A stretch of DNA of 64,000 bases, from assembly GCF_003722355.1 (NCBI RefSeq), contig NZ_QWDD01000001.1, positions 2,967,001 to 3,031,000 on the forward strand, given 5' to 3'. The notes under the pieces are model-generated. The model did no database searches. It was given only the letters and a program-made list of their open reading frames with translations, and was not told where the DNA came from. The stretch is from Methylocystis hirsuta. GTDB taxonomy: Bacteria > Pseudomonadota > Alphaproteobacteria > Rhizobiales > Beijerinckiaceae. Below, one piece after another: positions 26,207 through 34,979 of the stretch. Each line of letters opens with the position of its first letter. The first letter of the stretch is position 1. The position numbers and the translations under genes are program-made.

Positions 26207-26701
26207 ATGAAAGCAAGAATAGCGATCCTCGTCGCTGGCGTCCTCGCCTGCGGCGGAGTGGCCCAGGGCGGCGCAGTCGAAGCGCATCGCGTATTTCTTC
26301 CGCAGAACATGAAATGGGAACTGGCGCCGAGCTCGCTGCCGGGCGGCGCCGAAATGGCGGTGCTGTACGGAGATCCAAGCCGGGAAGGCGACTTCGTCGT
26401 CAGGATCAAAGCGCCGAAAGGCTATCGGGTGCCGCCACACACGCATTCCAAAGCCGAGCTCGTCACGATCATCTCAGGCGCATTCAGTTTCGGTCGAGGG
26501 CAGGCGGCCGACCGCGCCACGGTCGAAAAGCTACCGGCGGGAAGCTTCATTTCAATGCCTGCCGGCGTGCTGCATTATGTTTTCGTCGACGAGGACTCGG
26601 TGCTCCAGATCAACGCCAGCGGTCCTTGGCAGATCGACTATTACGATCCGAAAGACGATCCGCGGCTGAATATTGCGCCTGCGGGAGCGCCTGTGCGCTA
26701 A
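26207..26701 (+). CDS. Secreted single-domain cupin protein
   Basis: A 164-residue protein with an N-terminal signal peptide (residues 1-23, cleavage near AQGGA) and one cupin fold: PPHTHSKAELVTIISG (metal ligands His-His-Glu) followed by GSFISMPAGVLHYVF with the last His. It is exported, so acts in the periplasm; the reaction is unknown. ATG 26207 follows GGGAGGGAC. The gene appears monocistronic and ends at a hairpin. Confidence 0.82.
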   Translation: MKARIAILVAGVLACGGVAQGGAVEAHRVFLPQNMKWELAPSSLPGGAEMAVLYGDPSREGDFVVRIKAPKGYRVPPHTHSKAELVTIISGAFSFGRGQAADRATVEKLPAGSFISMPAGVLHYVFVDEDSVLQINASGPWQIDYYDPKDDPRLNIAPAGAPVR

Positions 26702-26721
26702 GCGGAAAGCGCTTCAAAGAA

Positions 26722-26759
26722 AACGGCTCGCGCCTTTACATCCGAGGTCGCGAGCCGTT
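26722..26759 (+). terminator. Hairpin after cupin gene
   Basis: AACGGCTCGCG and CGCGAGCCGTT form a perfect 11-bp stem with a 16-base loop, 20 bases past the stop. Only TT then CC follows, so termination strength is unclear. Confidence 0.55.
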
Positions 26760-26943
26760 CCGTGTAGGGCTACCGCTGGTGGCGGCCGCCTCGAAAGAAA
26801 ACGTAGGCCGCCGGCAATTTAAAGCAAGCCGGGCCGTCCCGCCCTCATCCGCGCCAGAACTCGCGAGGAACATTATTCGAGAGTGAGAGTTGCGCTTTGA
26901 AACCGTCGCGCAAGTAGCGCGCGCGGACAAGCGGAGTTCAGCC

Positions 26944-27099
26944 ATGCTCTCGACCGTCCTCATCGTCGTTCTGCTGTTGTTGCTTATCGGCGCTCTGCCG
27001 ACTTGGCCCTATAGCTCGCAATGGGGATATGGCCCCGGCGGCATTGTCGGCGCCCTGCTGGCAATCGTTCTCGTGATGGCGCTTATCGGCAGGCTGTAG
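26944..27099 (+). CDS. DUF3309 small membrane protein
   Basis: A 51-residue protein: a hydrophobic helix, the conserved GALPTWPYSxxWGYGPGG centre and a second helix ending in GRL. This is the complete pattern of the DUF3309 family, widespread in proteobacteria and often stress-induced, of unknown function. The ATG at 26944 is preceded by a GGAG box at fair spacing. Confidence 0.85.
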   Translation: MLSTVLIVVLLLLLIGALPTWPYSSQWGYGPGGIVGALLAIVLVMALIGRL

Positions 27100-27591
27100 C
27101 AGCTTCAGGCGTCGGCTCGGCCGCCTGACCATAGTCGGCGCGGGGTGCGGATTTGTTCGACGTCACCCAGCGCTTATCCTGTTAGGCGCGCTCGCGTTCA
27201 TCCTACTTGGCGTCGGCGCAAACAATGCATGTCTCGCCCGGCGATGTCATCGCGCGCATTTAAACGGGGGCGTCCCATCTTGCCTATATCGACGTTTTCT
27301 ACGCCCTGACGCTCGTCGCAGCGACGATCATCCCGCTCGCCTGGTGTTTGCGCCGCGTCCGGCTCGGCGCTTCGAACTCCGCGCCAGCGCATTGAGCCGT
27401 GCTCGACTGGCTTTTCGGCGCTGGATCGCTCCGGCGCGAAGCCGCGCCCCGTTCGGCTCGGGCGCGACCCGCTGTGCGCAAATATTCTTGCGACTGCCCA
27501 AGGGATTCCCGGCGGGGTTACTTTTTGTATTTTTCGCCATTAAAGTCCCGCCGCGCGGCTAAGTTCCGCACCCATCGATTGGAGTTCGATA
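27100..27591. other. Gene-poor stretch with a transporter remnant
   Basis: About 490 bases without an intact gene. The 3' end of what looks like an MFS transporter lies at 27264-27395 (listed separately). The remainder shows no motif, and the DUF992 gene promoter presumably lies near 27500-27580, where TTTTTGTATTTTT occurs. Confidence 0.45.
27264..27395 (+). pseudogene. Remnant of an EmrB/QacA-type MFS transporter C-terminus
   Basis: Downstream of an in-frame TAA (27261-27263) the sequence reads SHLAYIDVFYALTLVAATIIPLAWCLRR and ends at TGA 27395. A final helix introduced by AYxDVF and finishing with a Pro-Leu and basic residues is typical of the last membrane segment of 14-TMS drug:H+ antiporters of the DHA2 family. 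No start codon or upstream domain remains, so it is a decayed fragment. The identification rests on about 35 residues. Confidence 0.4.
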
Positions 27592-28134
27592 ATGTCTCAT
27601 TCCTCGCTCGGCCGCGCGATGTGCGCGATGTCTTTCATCGCGCTGTCGTCCAGCGCCGCCATGGCTCAGTCGGTGCAAGTCGGCACCCTTCTCTGCCATG
27701 TCTCCGGCGGCGTCGGCATGATCATCATGGAGAATCAGGCGCTCGACTGCGTCTACACGGACGCTAAAGGCAGCCCGCCCCAGCATTATATCGGCAGGCT
27801 GACCAACGTCGGCGCCAATATCGGCATCAGCGGTCCGGGTCAGATGATTTGGACGGTTCTCGCGGCCACGAACAGCGTGGCGCCTGGCGCGCTGGCCGGA
27901 GACTATATCGGCGCGGAAGGGTCGGTCGCAGTCGGCGCCGGCGCCGGCGGCGCGGTCCTTGTCGGCGGCTCGAACAAGACCATCTCACTGCAGCCCGTGT
28001 CCGTCTCCCTTGGCACCGGCCTCAATGTTTCCGCCGGCATCGGCAATGTCAGCCTGCAATATATGCCGGTGACCCCGCCGCCGCCGCCGCCCGCCCCGGC
28101 CGCCAAGCCGAAGAAAACCCGCGCGCATCGGTAA
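27592..28134 (+). CDS. Secreted DUF992 protein
   Basis: A 180-residue exported protein with a signal peptide ending at AMAQ (residue 25). The body VGTLLCHVSGGVGMIIMENQALDCVY, GRLTNVGANIGISG and MIWTVLAATN matches the DUF992 family, confined largely to alphaproteobacteria and of unknown function; two cysteines (in LLCHV and LDCVY) probably form a disulfide. The C-terminus is a polyproline and lysine-rich tail. ATG follows GGAGTTCGATA. A good terminator follows. Confidence 0.85.
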   Translation: MSHSSLGRAMCAMSFIALSSSAAMAQSVQVGTLLCHVSGGVGMIIMENQALDCVYTDAKGSPPQHYIGRLTNVGANIGISGPGQMIWTVLAATNSVAPGALAGDYIGAEGSVAVGAGAGGAVLVGGSNKTISLQPVSVSLGTGLNVSAGIGNVSLQYMPVTPPPPPPAPAAKPKKTRAHR

Positions 28135-28160
28135 TCTCCGACGACGCAACGAACCGCAAC

Positions 28161-28190
28161 CGGGCGCGCCGCCAGCGCGCCCGTCTTTCT
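28161..28190 (+). terminator. Terminator of DUF992 gene
   Basis: CGGGCGCGC and GCGCGCCCG pair perfectly at 28161-28183 and are followed by TCTTTCT, 26 bases past the stop codon. Confidence 0.75.
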
Positions 28191-28200
28191 GCGCCGCCTA

Positions 28201-29208
28201 TTATTTCGTGTGCGGCGTCCCGAGATAGGGGAACTCTTTCAAAGTGTCGGTATGCGGCTCCAGCCCATCCGGCGGAATGTCGCCCTTTGAAAGAAAGGAC
28301 AGCCGAAAGTTAATGACATCGTCGGCGAAGGTGCGGCCGTTGGGATAGCCCGCGGGCTTAGTGGGATCGAAGCTCAGCATGTCGGGCAAGATGCCGTGCG
28401 CGTCGATCGCCGAGATCGCCTCATCCCTCGTGTAGTCGCCGGTATGGCCCATCAGATGGATGAACAGTTCGAGCCAGCGCGCGCGATCGTTGACGGGTTC
28501 GCTGGCGTTATATTCTTCCTTTGTTTCGTCGGTATTGAAGAAGCTGCTGACCGACGGGTGGCCGGCGCGATCGGCGTGAATCAGCTTGCCGTCCTCGCGC
28601 ACGCTGCACCGTCCCCAGATCCTGATCGCTGGATTGCCGCCAAGAGCGCTTGTCGGCATCTCGACGACCGTCGAAAGCACATTGGCTTCGGTGTTTGAAT
28701 CCTTGCCGGTCCAGGGAGACTTGCCGCCAAGATGCGGCGCCGTGAAATTTCTGCCGCCGGACGTATCGTACAAGGCCAGAATGCCGTCGTAATCGAAAAA
28801 GAATGCGTCGCTGCGAACGCCGGCGAAGAAGGTGAGATCGCCTGATCGCACGATATTCGGCGTTGCGCCGAAGGAAACTTCCGCCCCGGAGACGATCTTC
28901 TCGCCTACGGCTTCGGGCGAATGCGACTCCGCGCCGCGCGCCAGGTAAACGTCGAAGGTCTGCCTGCCGTTTTGCTTGGGCGAGAACACATAGCTGATCG
29001 CGATATCCGTCAGGCAATCGCCGTCGTTGTCGATATTCAGCCGGTAGATGGCCTCAGGATGAAATTCATCGCAGGCGGGATTGGCGTTGAGGATGATCGC
29101 CGACCGAGACGGATCGCTTGGAGACTGGAAGGCGTAGAGATCGCACAGGTCCAACCTTTGATCGCCGAGCGGCGGACCGAGACTAAGACCGGTAAAATGA
29201 TTCGACAC
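28201..29208 (-). CDS. DUF4331 family protein
   Basis: A 335-residue protein of the DUF4331 family: SNHFTGLSLGPPLGDQRLDLCDLYAFQSP at the N-terminus, the RLNIDNDGDCLTDIAISYVF segment and the GRTFADDVINFRL motif near the end. The family is widespread and uncharacterised; many relatives are secreted, but this one has no signal peptide. Translation starts at GTG (29206-29208) six bases after a perfect AGGAGG. It stands alone, divergent from nothing and followed by the DUF992 terminator region. Confidence 0.85.
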   Translation of the reverse strand: MSNHFTGLSLGPPLGDQRLDLCDLYAFQSPSDPSRSAIILNANPACDEFHPEAIYRLNIDNDGDCLTDIAISYVFSPKQNGRQTFDVYLARGAESHSPEAVGEKIVSGAEVSFGATPNIVRSGDLTFFAGVRSDAFFFDYDGILALYDTSGGRNFTAPHLGGKSPWTGKDSNTEANVLSTVVEMPTSALGGNPAIRIWGRCSVREDGKLIHADRAGHPSVSSFFNTDETKEEYNASEPVNDRARWLELFIHLMGHTGDYTRDEAISAIDAHGILPDMLSFDPTKPAGYPNGRTFADDVINFRLSFLSKGDIPPDGLEPHTDTLKEFPYLGTPHTK

Positions 29209-29318
29209 GTGTCGCCTCCTATAAAGACGTGGAGAGAAAGTGCGGCTGATCTGTTTTAAGCGCCTGCCGCCGCACGCTATGTCGTGTTTGTTTCAACATC
29301 AAGATTGTTCGAAATTGT

Positions 29319-30191
29319 CTATTCACCGCGAATGAGTCTGATGATGCTCGAAAAATCGGCGCCGCCCTGGCCCGCCGCCTGATGCAGCGCATAGAGCTGC
29401 GTCGCGACGGCCCCGACCGGAGAGGCCGCCCCAGCCTGCGCGGCGGCTTCCTGCGCGAGTCGCAAATCTTTCAGCATCAAGGCGGTCATGAAGCCAGGCC
29501 TGTAATCATTGTTGGCCGGAGACGCCGGCGTCATCTCCGGCACGGGGCAGTAGGTCGTGAGCGACCACGACTGGCCCGAGGAGATCGACGCCGCGTCGAA
29601 CAGCGCCCGATGCGAGAGGCCGAGCCGTTCCGCGAGCACGAAAGCCTCGGCCGTCGCGATCATGGTGGCGCCGAGCATGAGATTGTTGCAGATTTTCGCC
29701 GCCTGCCCCATGCCGGCGCCGCCGCAATGAAGCACATGCGCGCCCATATGTTCGAGGATCGGCCTTGCCGCGGCGAACGCCTCAGCCTCGCCGCCGCACA
29801 TGAACGTCAGCGTCGCCGCTTTCGCGCCGGCGACGCCGCCCGACACCGGCGCGTCGACCGAGAGCGCGCCGCTCTCCTGCGCCAGCCGATGCGCGGCGCG
29901 CGCGCTTTCGACGTCGATCGTGGAGCAATCGATGAGGAGTTTGCCACGGGCTTGCGGCGCGATTTCGCGCCAGACGGCAAGCGTCTGATCGCCGCTTTGC
30001 AGCATGGTGATCGCAACGTCAGCGCCTTCGATCGCCTCGCGCAACGAACCTGCGGCGGCGACGCCCTCCTGGGCGGCGGCTTCGACCAGCGATGCATTAA
30101 GGTCGAATCCTCGCGTCTCGACGCCGGCGCGCGCCAGCGCCGCCGCCATCGGACGGCCCATGTTGCCCAGACCGATGAAAGCCGCTCGCAT
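29319..30191 (-). CDS. mmsB: 3-hydroxyisobutyrate dehydrogenase
   Basis: A 290-residue NAD-dependent dehydrogenase oxidising 3-hydroxyisobutyrate to methylmalonate semialdehyde in valine breakdown. The Rossmann motif is FIGLGNMGRPMA at the N-terminus; DAPVSGGVAGAKAATLTFMCGG carries the substrate-binding loop, and the catalytic Lys lies in QAAKICNNLMLG. The open frame runs 49 codons further upstream into mmsA, but MRAAFIGLG at 30191 is the family start, only 5 bases after the mmsA stop, indicating an mmsA-mmsB transcript. Confidence 0.94.
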   Translation of the reverse strand: MRAAFIGLGNMGRPMAAALARAGVETRGFDLNASLVEAAAQEGVAAAGSLREAIEGADVAITMLQSGDQTLAVWREIAPQARGKLLIDCSTIDVESARAAHRLAQESGALSVDAPVSGGVAGAKAATLTFMCGGEAEAFAAARPILEHMGAHVLHCGGAGMGQAAKICNNLMLGATMIATAEAFVLAERLGLSHRALFDAASISSGQSWSLTTYCPVPEMTPASPANNDYRPGFMTALMLKDLRLAQEAAAQAGAASPVGAVATQLYALHQAAGQGGADFSSIIRLIRGE

Positions 30192-30196
30192 CACGG

Positions 30197-31693
30197 CTAG
30201 GACAAGGTCGGCATGACGAAACTCGCGCCTGTCCTGACGCCGCCGGGCCAGCGCGATGCGACAGTCTTCGTCTTTGTGTAGAAGCGAATCGCGTCCGGCC
30301 CATGCTGATTGAGATCGCCGAACATCGAACGCTTCCAACCGCCGAAAGTGTAATAGGCCAATGGCGTCGGGATCGGCACATTGACGCCGACCATGCCGAC
30401 TTCGACGCGCGCGGCGAATTCGCGCGCCGCGTCGCCGTCGCGGGTATAGATGGCGACGCCATTGCCATATTCGTGATCATTGGCCAGCGACAGCGCCTCG
30501 TCGAAGCCGCGCGCGCGCACGACAGAAAGCACCGGACCGAAGATCTCCTCCTTGTAGATCCGCATCTCCGGCCGCACCTCGTCGAACAGACATCCGCCCA
30601 TGTAGAAGCCGTTCTCATAGCCTTGCATTTTGAAGCCGCGTCCGTCGACGCGTAATTTCGCGCCCTCCTGGACGCCAAGCGCGACGTAGTCCTTGACCCG
30701 CTCCAGATGCGCGCGGGTGATCAGCGGACCGAAATCGGCTGAAGGATCGGTCGAAGGGCCGACGCGCAGATTTTCGACCCGCGGCTCGAGCCGAGCGACC
30801 AGCGCGTCGGCGGTTGCTTCCCCGACAGGCACGGCGACCGAGATCGCCATGCACCGCTCGCCGCCCGACCCATAGGCGGCGCCGACCAGGGCGTCGACCG
30901 CCTGATCCATGTCGGCGTCAGGCATGATCACCATGTGGTTTTTCGCGCCCCCGAAACACTGCACGCGTTTTCCGTGGGCGGCGCCATGCGAATAGACATA
31001 TTCGGCGACCGGCGTTGAACCTACGAAGCCAATGGCCTTGACTTCAGGGTCTTCGAGCAGCGCGTCGACCGCTTCCTTGTCGCCGTTGACGACATTGAGC
31101 ACGCCCGGCGGCAGCCCGGCTTCGAGCATTAGTTCGGCCAGAAACAAGGGCGCGCCGGGATCGCGTTCGGAGGGCTTCAGAATGAAGGAATTGCCGCAGG
31201 CGATCGCCGGGGCGAATTTCCACATCGGAATCATCACCGGAAAATTGAAAGGCGTGATGCCGGCGACGACGCCGAGCGGCTGGCGCATCGAATAGACGTC
31301 GAGGCCGGCCGCCGCGGAATCGGTAAATTCGCCCTTCATCAGATGCGGAACGCCGATGCAAAATTCGGCGACCTCGACGCCGCGCTGGATCTCGCCCTGC
31401 GCATCGGCGAGCGTCTTGCCGTGCTCGCGCGCGAGAATCGCGGCAAGCCTCTCCTTCTCGCGCCCGACGATATCGACGAATTTCATCAGCACGCGGGCTC
31501 GGCGCTGCGGATTGACCGCCGCCCATTCTCGCTGCGCCGCGGCGGCGTCGGCGATCGCCTCGCGCACCTCGTCGCGGCTGGCGAGCGGCACGCGCGAAAT
31601 CGCCGCGCCCGTCATCGGCTCATAGGCCTCGCTGAAACGGCCGGACTTCCCCTCAACCCGGCGTCCGCCGATAAAATGCCAAAGCTCTTCCAT
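30197..31693 (-). CDS. mmsA: Methylmalonate-semialdehyde dehydrogenase (CoA-acylating)
   Basis: A 498-residue aldehyde dehydrogenase that converts methylmalonate semialdehyde to propionyl-CoA, the last specific step of valine degradation. It shows the ALDH landmarks: TPFNFPVMIPMW, LKPSERDPGAP, FVGSTPVAEYVY cofactor loop, and catalytic Cys in GSGGERCMAIS near residue 285; the FGGAKNHMVIM element in place of the usual ALDH Glu is typical of the CoA-dependent MMSDH subgroup. It is divergent from phhA and leads mmsB. Confidence 0.95.
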   Translation of the reverse strand: MEELWHFIGGRRVEGKSGRFSEAYEPMTGAAISRVPLASRDEVREAIADAAAAQREWAAVNPQRRARVLMKFVDIVGREKERLAAILAREHGKTLADAQGEIQRGVEVAEFCIGVPHLMKGEFTDSAAAGLDVYSMRQPLGVVAGITPFNFPVMIPMWKFAPAIACGNSFILKPSERDPGAPLFLAELMLEAGLPPGVLNVVNGDKEAVDALLEDPEVKAIGFVGSTPVAEYVYSHGAAHGKRVQCFGGAKNHMVIMPDADMDQAVDALVGAAYGSGGERCMAISVAVPVGEATADALVARLEPRVENLRVGPSTDPSADFGPLITRAHLERVKDYVALGVQEGAKLRVDGRGFKMQGYENGFYMGGCLFDEVRPEMRIYKEEIFGPVLSVVRARGFDEALSLANDHEYGNGVAIYTRDGDAAREFAARVEVGMVGVNVPIPTPLAYYTFGGWKRSMFGDLNQHGPDAIRFYTKTKTVASRWPGGVRTGASFVMPTLS

Positions 31694-31783
31694 GTTCGCT
31701 CATCTAAGGCGCGTCCGGCCGATGTCATCTCGCAAGATGAGACGACGCGCCTATATGTTGGAGAGACGCAACGGACACCCGCG

Positions 31784-32662
31784 ATGGGACTGCAGCTCAC
31801 GAGCGAAAGCAAGAATCGATACGCGCAGGCGCCGCGACAGGCGGACTGGACGATAGATCAGAATTGGGCCTCCTACAGCGATGAGGAGCACGATCGCTGG
31901 AACAGGCTGTTCGCCCGCCAGGCGAAGCTCTTGCCCGGACGGGCCTGCGACGAATTCCTGGAGGCGAAGCAAAAGCTCGAACTGTCGCGCTCCGGCATTC
32001 CGGAGTTCGCCGACCTGAGCCGCCGATTGGGGGCAATGACAGGCTGGAGCGTCGTCCCGGTGGCCGGGCTTATTCCCGATGACGCCTTCTTCGATCATCT
32101 CGCAAATCGGCGCTTTCCCGCCGGCGCATTCATTCGCCCGGAGTCGGAGCTCGAATATCTGCAGGAGCCGGACGTTTTCCACGACGTCTTCGGGCATGTG
32201 CCGCTCCTCGCCAATCCGACGTATGCGCGCTTTCTCGAAGCCTATGGCGAGGGCGGCCGACGCGCGCTTGCGCGCGGGCAGCTCCACAATCTCGCGCGGC
32301 TCTACTGGTACACGATCGAGTTCGGCTTGGTCGAAACGCCGAAAGGGCTGCGCATTTTCGGGGCAGGAATCATGTCCTCGCCTTCGGAGACGATCTTTTC
32401 GCTGGAAGACTCGTCGCCAAACCGCGTCGCTTTCGACCTCGAACGCGTCATGCGAACGAATTACATCATCAGCGATTTCCAGCAGACCTACTTCGTCATC
32501 GAAAGCTTCGAGAAGCTTCTCGCCGCCGGCTATCAGGATTTTGGTCCGATCTATGATCGGCTGCGCAACGCTTCGGACTTCGCCGCGCACGAACTCGCGC
32601 CGGGAGACCGCATCATTTCGCGCGGCGATTTCCATTACTTTCGCGCCAAGCGAAGCGCTTAA
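31784..32662 (+). CDS. phhA: Phenylalanine 4-monooxygenase
   Basis: A 292-residue pterin-dependent hydroxylase making tyrosine from phenylalanine. The iron ligands are His133 and His138 in DVFHDVFGHVPLL and Glu179 in YWYTIEFGL. The protein has the catalytic domain only, as in monomeric bacterial enzymes, without the vertebrate regulatory or tetramerisation parts. ATG 31784 gives a normal length; longer in-frame starts overlap mmsA antisense. Its stop codon overlaps the fahA stop by 4 bases, tail to tail, so both downstream pathway genes lie on the opposite strand. A pterin recycling enzyme is not in the window. Confidence 0.94.
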   Translation: MGLQLTSESKNRYAQAPRQADWTIDQNWASYSDEEHDRWNRLFARQAKLLPGRACDEFLEAKQKLELSRSGIPEFADLSRRLGAMTGWSVVPVAGLIPDDAFFDHLANRRFPAGAFIRPESELEYLQEPDVFHDVFGHVPLLANPTYARFLEAYGEGGRRALARGQLHNLARLYWYTIEFGLVETPKGLRIFGAGIMSSPSETIFSLEDSSPNRVAFDLERVMRTNYIISDFQQTYFVIESFEKLLAAGYQDFGPIYDRLRNASDFAAHELAPGDRIISRGDFHYFRAKRSA

Positions 32663-33678
32663 GGCCGAGGCCCTGAGTTGGCCACCCGTTGCTCTATGGC
32701 GCCGAAAATCGAGCGCCCATCGGCGACGCGCATCTCGATGCGCACCACATCGCCAGCCTTCAGGAACGGCGTGCGCGGCGCGCCCTCGATAAGCTTCTCG
32801 ACGACGCGCTGCTCGGCGATGCAGGAGTAGCCATCGCCGCCCTGCGCAATCGGTCTGCCAGGACCGCCATCGGCGTCCCGGTTGGAAATGGTGCCGGAAC
32901 CGATGATCGTTCCGGCGCTCAGCGCGCGCGTGCGCGCCGCATGCGCGATGAGACGCGGAAAGTCGAAGGTCATATCCTTTCCGGCGTCCGGCCGGCCGAG
33001 CGGCGCGCCATTCACGAATGACAGAAGCGGCAGCGAGAGCCGCCCGCCGTCCCAAGCGTCGTCGAGCTCGTCGGGCGTGACGGCGACCGGAGAAAAGGCG
33101 GACGCTGGCTTGGACTGGAAAAAGCCAAAACCTTTCGCGAGCTCTGGAGGGACCAGCCCGCGCAAGGTCACGTCATTGACCAGCATGACGAGCTTGATGT
33201 GATCGCGCGCCTCCTCCGGCGTCACGCCCATCGGCACATCGTCCGTGACGATGGCGACTTCGGCTTCGAGATCGAGGTCGTGCTTTTCATCCAGCAAGGG
33301 AATGGCGTCACGCGGGCCAAGGAAGACGTCGGAGCCTCCCTGATACATCAGCGGGTCGCTCCAGAAGCTCTCCGGCATTTCGGCGCCGCGGGACTTGCGA
33401 ACAAGCGCGACGTGATTGACGTACGCCGAGCCGTCCGCCCACTGATAGGCGCGCGGCAGCGGCGAGGCGCAATCCTGCTCGCGAAAGGGAAAGCTCTCGC
33501 GAAGTCCGCATTCGAGCCGCGCCGCCAGCGCCCGCAGCTCCGGCGCGACGGCGTCCCAATCTTCAATCGCCGACTGCAGAGTGGGCGCGACGAAGCCCGC
33601 CGCAACAGCCCGCGTGAGATCGCGCGAGACGAGGATGAGTGCGCCGTCCCGCCGGCTCTTTAGGGATGCGAGCTTCAC
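32659..33678 (-). CDS. fahA: Fumarylacetoacetate hydrolase
   Basis: A 339-residue FAH-family enzyme splitting fumarylacetoacetate to fumarate and acetoacetate. It has the short N-terminal domain and the metal-binding core: [14 protein letters not shown] (acidic ligands), the [14 protein letters not shown] helix and GTISNRD toward the end. This is the single-chain 340-residue form seen in many proteobacteria. Translation starts at GTG 33678, overlapping the hmgA stop in a GTGA, which shows translational coupling; it is last in hppD-hmgA-fahA. Confidence 0.92.
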   Translation of the reverse strand: MKLASLKSRRDGALILVSRDLTRAVAAGFVAPTLQSAIEDWDAVAPELRALAARLECGLRESFPFREQDCASPLPRAYQWADGSAYVNHVALVRKSRGAEMPESFWSDPLMYQGGSDVFLGPRDAIPLLDEKHDLDLEAEVAIVTDDVPMGVTPEEARDHIKLVMLVNDVTLRGLVPPELAKGFGFFQSKPASAFSPVAVTPDELDDAWDGGRLSLPLLSFVNGAPLGRPDAGKDMTFDFPRLIAHAARTRALSAGTIIGSGTISNRDADGGPGRPIAQGGDGYSCIAEQRVVEKLIEGAPRTPFLKAGDVVRIEMRVADGRSIFGAIEQRVANSGPRP

Positions 33679-34976
33679 GGTCCATTGCCGGTAAAATGGC
33701 GGCGCAATCCCGACCAGCACTCCGCGTAATCCTGCTGCAGGGTTTCAAGCGACATGGCGAAAGAGGTCGGATAGAGCGGCAGTCGAGACTCGAACATAAA
33801 GGCGAGAGCGTCGTCGATCTTCGCGGGGCCAAGGTCCGCCCGCGAGGCCTGTTCGAAGGCTTCCGCGTCCGGGCCATGCGGCAGCATCGCGTTGTGCAGC
33901 GACATGCCGCCGGGCTCGAAGCCGGACGGCTTCGCGTCGTAGCGTCCGTAAATCAGGCCCATGAACTCGCTCATAATGTTCAAATGATACCAGGGAGGCC
34001 GGAACGTATGTTCCGCGACTTGCCAACGCGGCGGAAAAATCGCGAAATCGACATTGCCCACGCCGCTTTCGTCTGAAGGAGAGGTCAGCACCGTAAAAAT
34101 TGATGGGTCGGGATGATCGAACAGCAAGGCGCCCACGGGACAGAATTTGCGCAGATCATATTTGTAGGGCGCGTAATTTCCATGCCAGGCGACCACGTCG
34201 AGCGGCGATTGGTCGATGTCGCAGCGATAGAAACTTCCGCCCCATTTGACGCTCAGACGGCAGGGCTTTTCCTTGTCTTCGAACGCGGCGGTCGGCGAAA
34301 AGAAGTCGCGCGGATCGGCGAGTCCGTTTGCGCCGATGACGCCGCGATAGGGCAATGTGAACGGCGCGCCGTAATTCTCACAGACATAGCCGCGAGACGG
34401 GCCGGCCGACAGCTCAACCCGAAATTTCACGCCGCGCGGAACGACGCATATCTCGCCGGGGGAGCATTCGAGGAGGCCGAACTCGGTGAAGATGCGCAGG
34501 TCGCCGAACTGCGGGACGATCAGCAACTCGCCGTCGGCGTCGTAGAAATAATCGTCGACCATCGACCGTCCGGCGAGATAGAGATGCGCCGCCATGCCGA
34601 CTCTTTGGCCGCAATCGCCCGCCGTCACGATCGTGCGCATTCCTTCGATGAAGGACCCCGCGTCGTCGGCGACGTCGCTTGCGTCCCAGCGCAGCTGCCC
34701 GAGCGGCGCGCCGACATCGCGGCAGGGCGCGGTTTTCCAGTGGCTCTGCTCGATGTCCTTGGGGTTGCGGACGTGCAGGACGGAGGGTCGTATGCGGTAG
34801 AGCCAGGAGCGCCGGTTGAGGCAGTTCGGCGCGGTGAAGGCGGAGCCGGACAATTGTTCAGCGTAAAGGCCATAAGGGCACCGCTGCGGCGAGTTCTGCC
34901 CCATCGGCAACGCGCCGGGCAAGGCTTCGCTCTCGAACTCATTGCCGAAGCCATGCAAATAGCGCGTGGGGGACAT
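33675..34976 (-). CDS. hmgA: Homogentisate 1,2-dioxygenase
   Basis: A 433-residue non-heme iron ring-cleaving enzyme that opens homogentisate to maleylacetoacetate. The start [19 protein letters not shown] and the iron-site region [23 protein letters not shown] (His and Glu ligands) followed by [12 protein letters not shown] (third His) are diagnostic. It begins 3 bases after the hppD stop and overlaps fahA, so the three are one operon. Length is normal for the family. Confidence 0.96.
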   Translation of the reverse strand: MSPTRYLHGFGNEFESEALPGALPMGQNSPQRCPYGLYAEQLSGSAFTAPNCLNRRSWLYRIRPSVLHVRNPKDIEQSHWKTAPCRDVGAPLGQLRWDASDVADDAGSFIEGMRTIVTAGDCGQRVGMAAHLYLAGRSMVDDYFYDADGELLIVPQFGDLRIFTEFGLLECSPGEICVVPRGVKFRVELSAGPSRGYVCENYGAPFTLPYRGVIGANGLADPRDFFSPTAAFEDKEKPCRLSVKWGGSFYRCDIDQSPLDVVAWHGNYAPYKYDLRKFCPVGALLFDHPDPSIFTVLTSPSDESGVGNVDFAIFPPRWQVAEHTFRPPWYHLNIMSEFMGLIYGRYDAKPSGFEPGGMSLHNAMLPHGPDAEAFEQASRADLGPAKIDDALAFMFESRLPLYPTSFAMSLETLQQDYAECWSGLRRHFTGNGP

Positions 34977-34979
34977 TGC

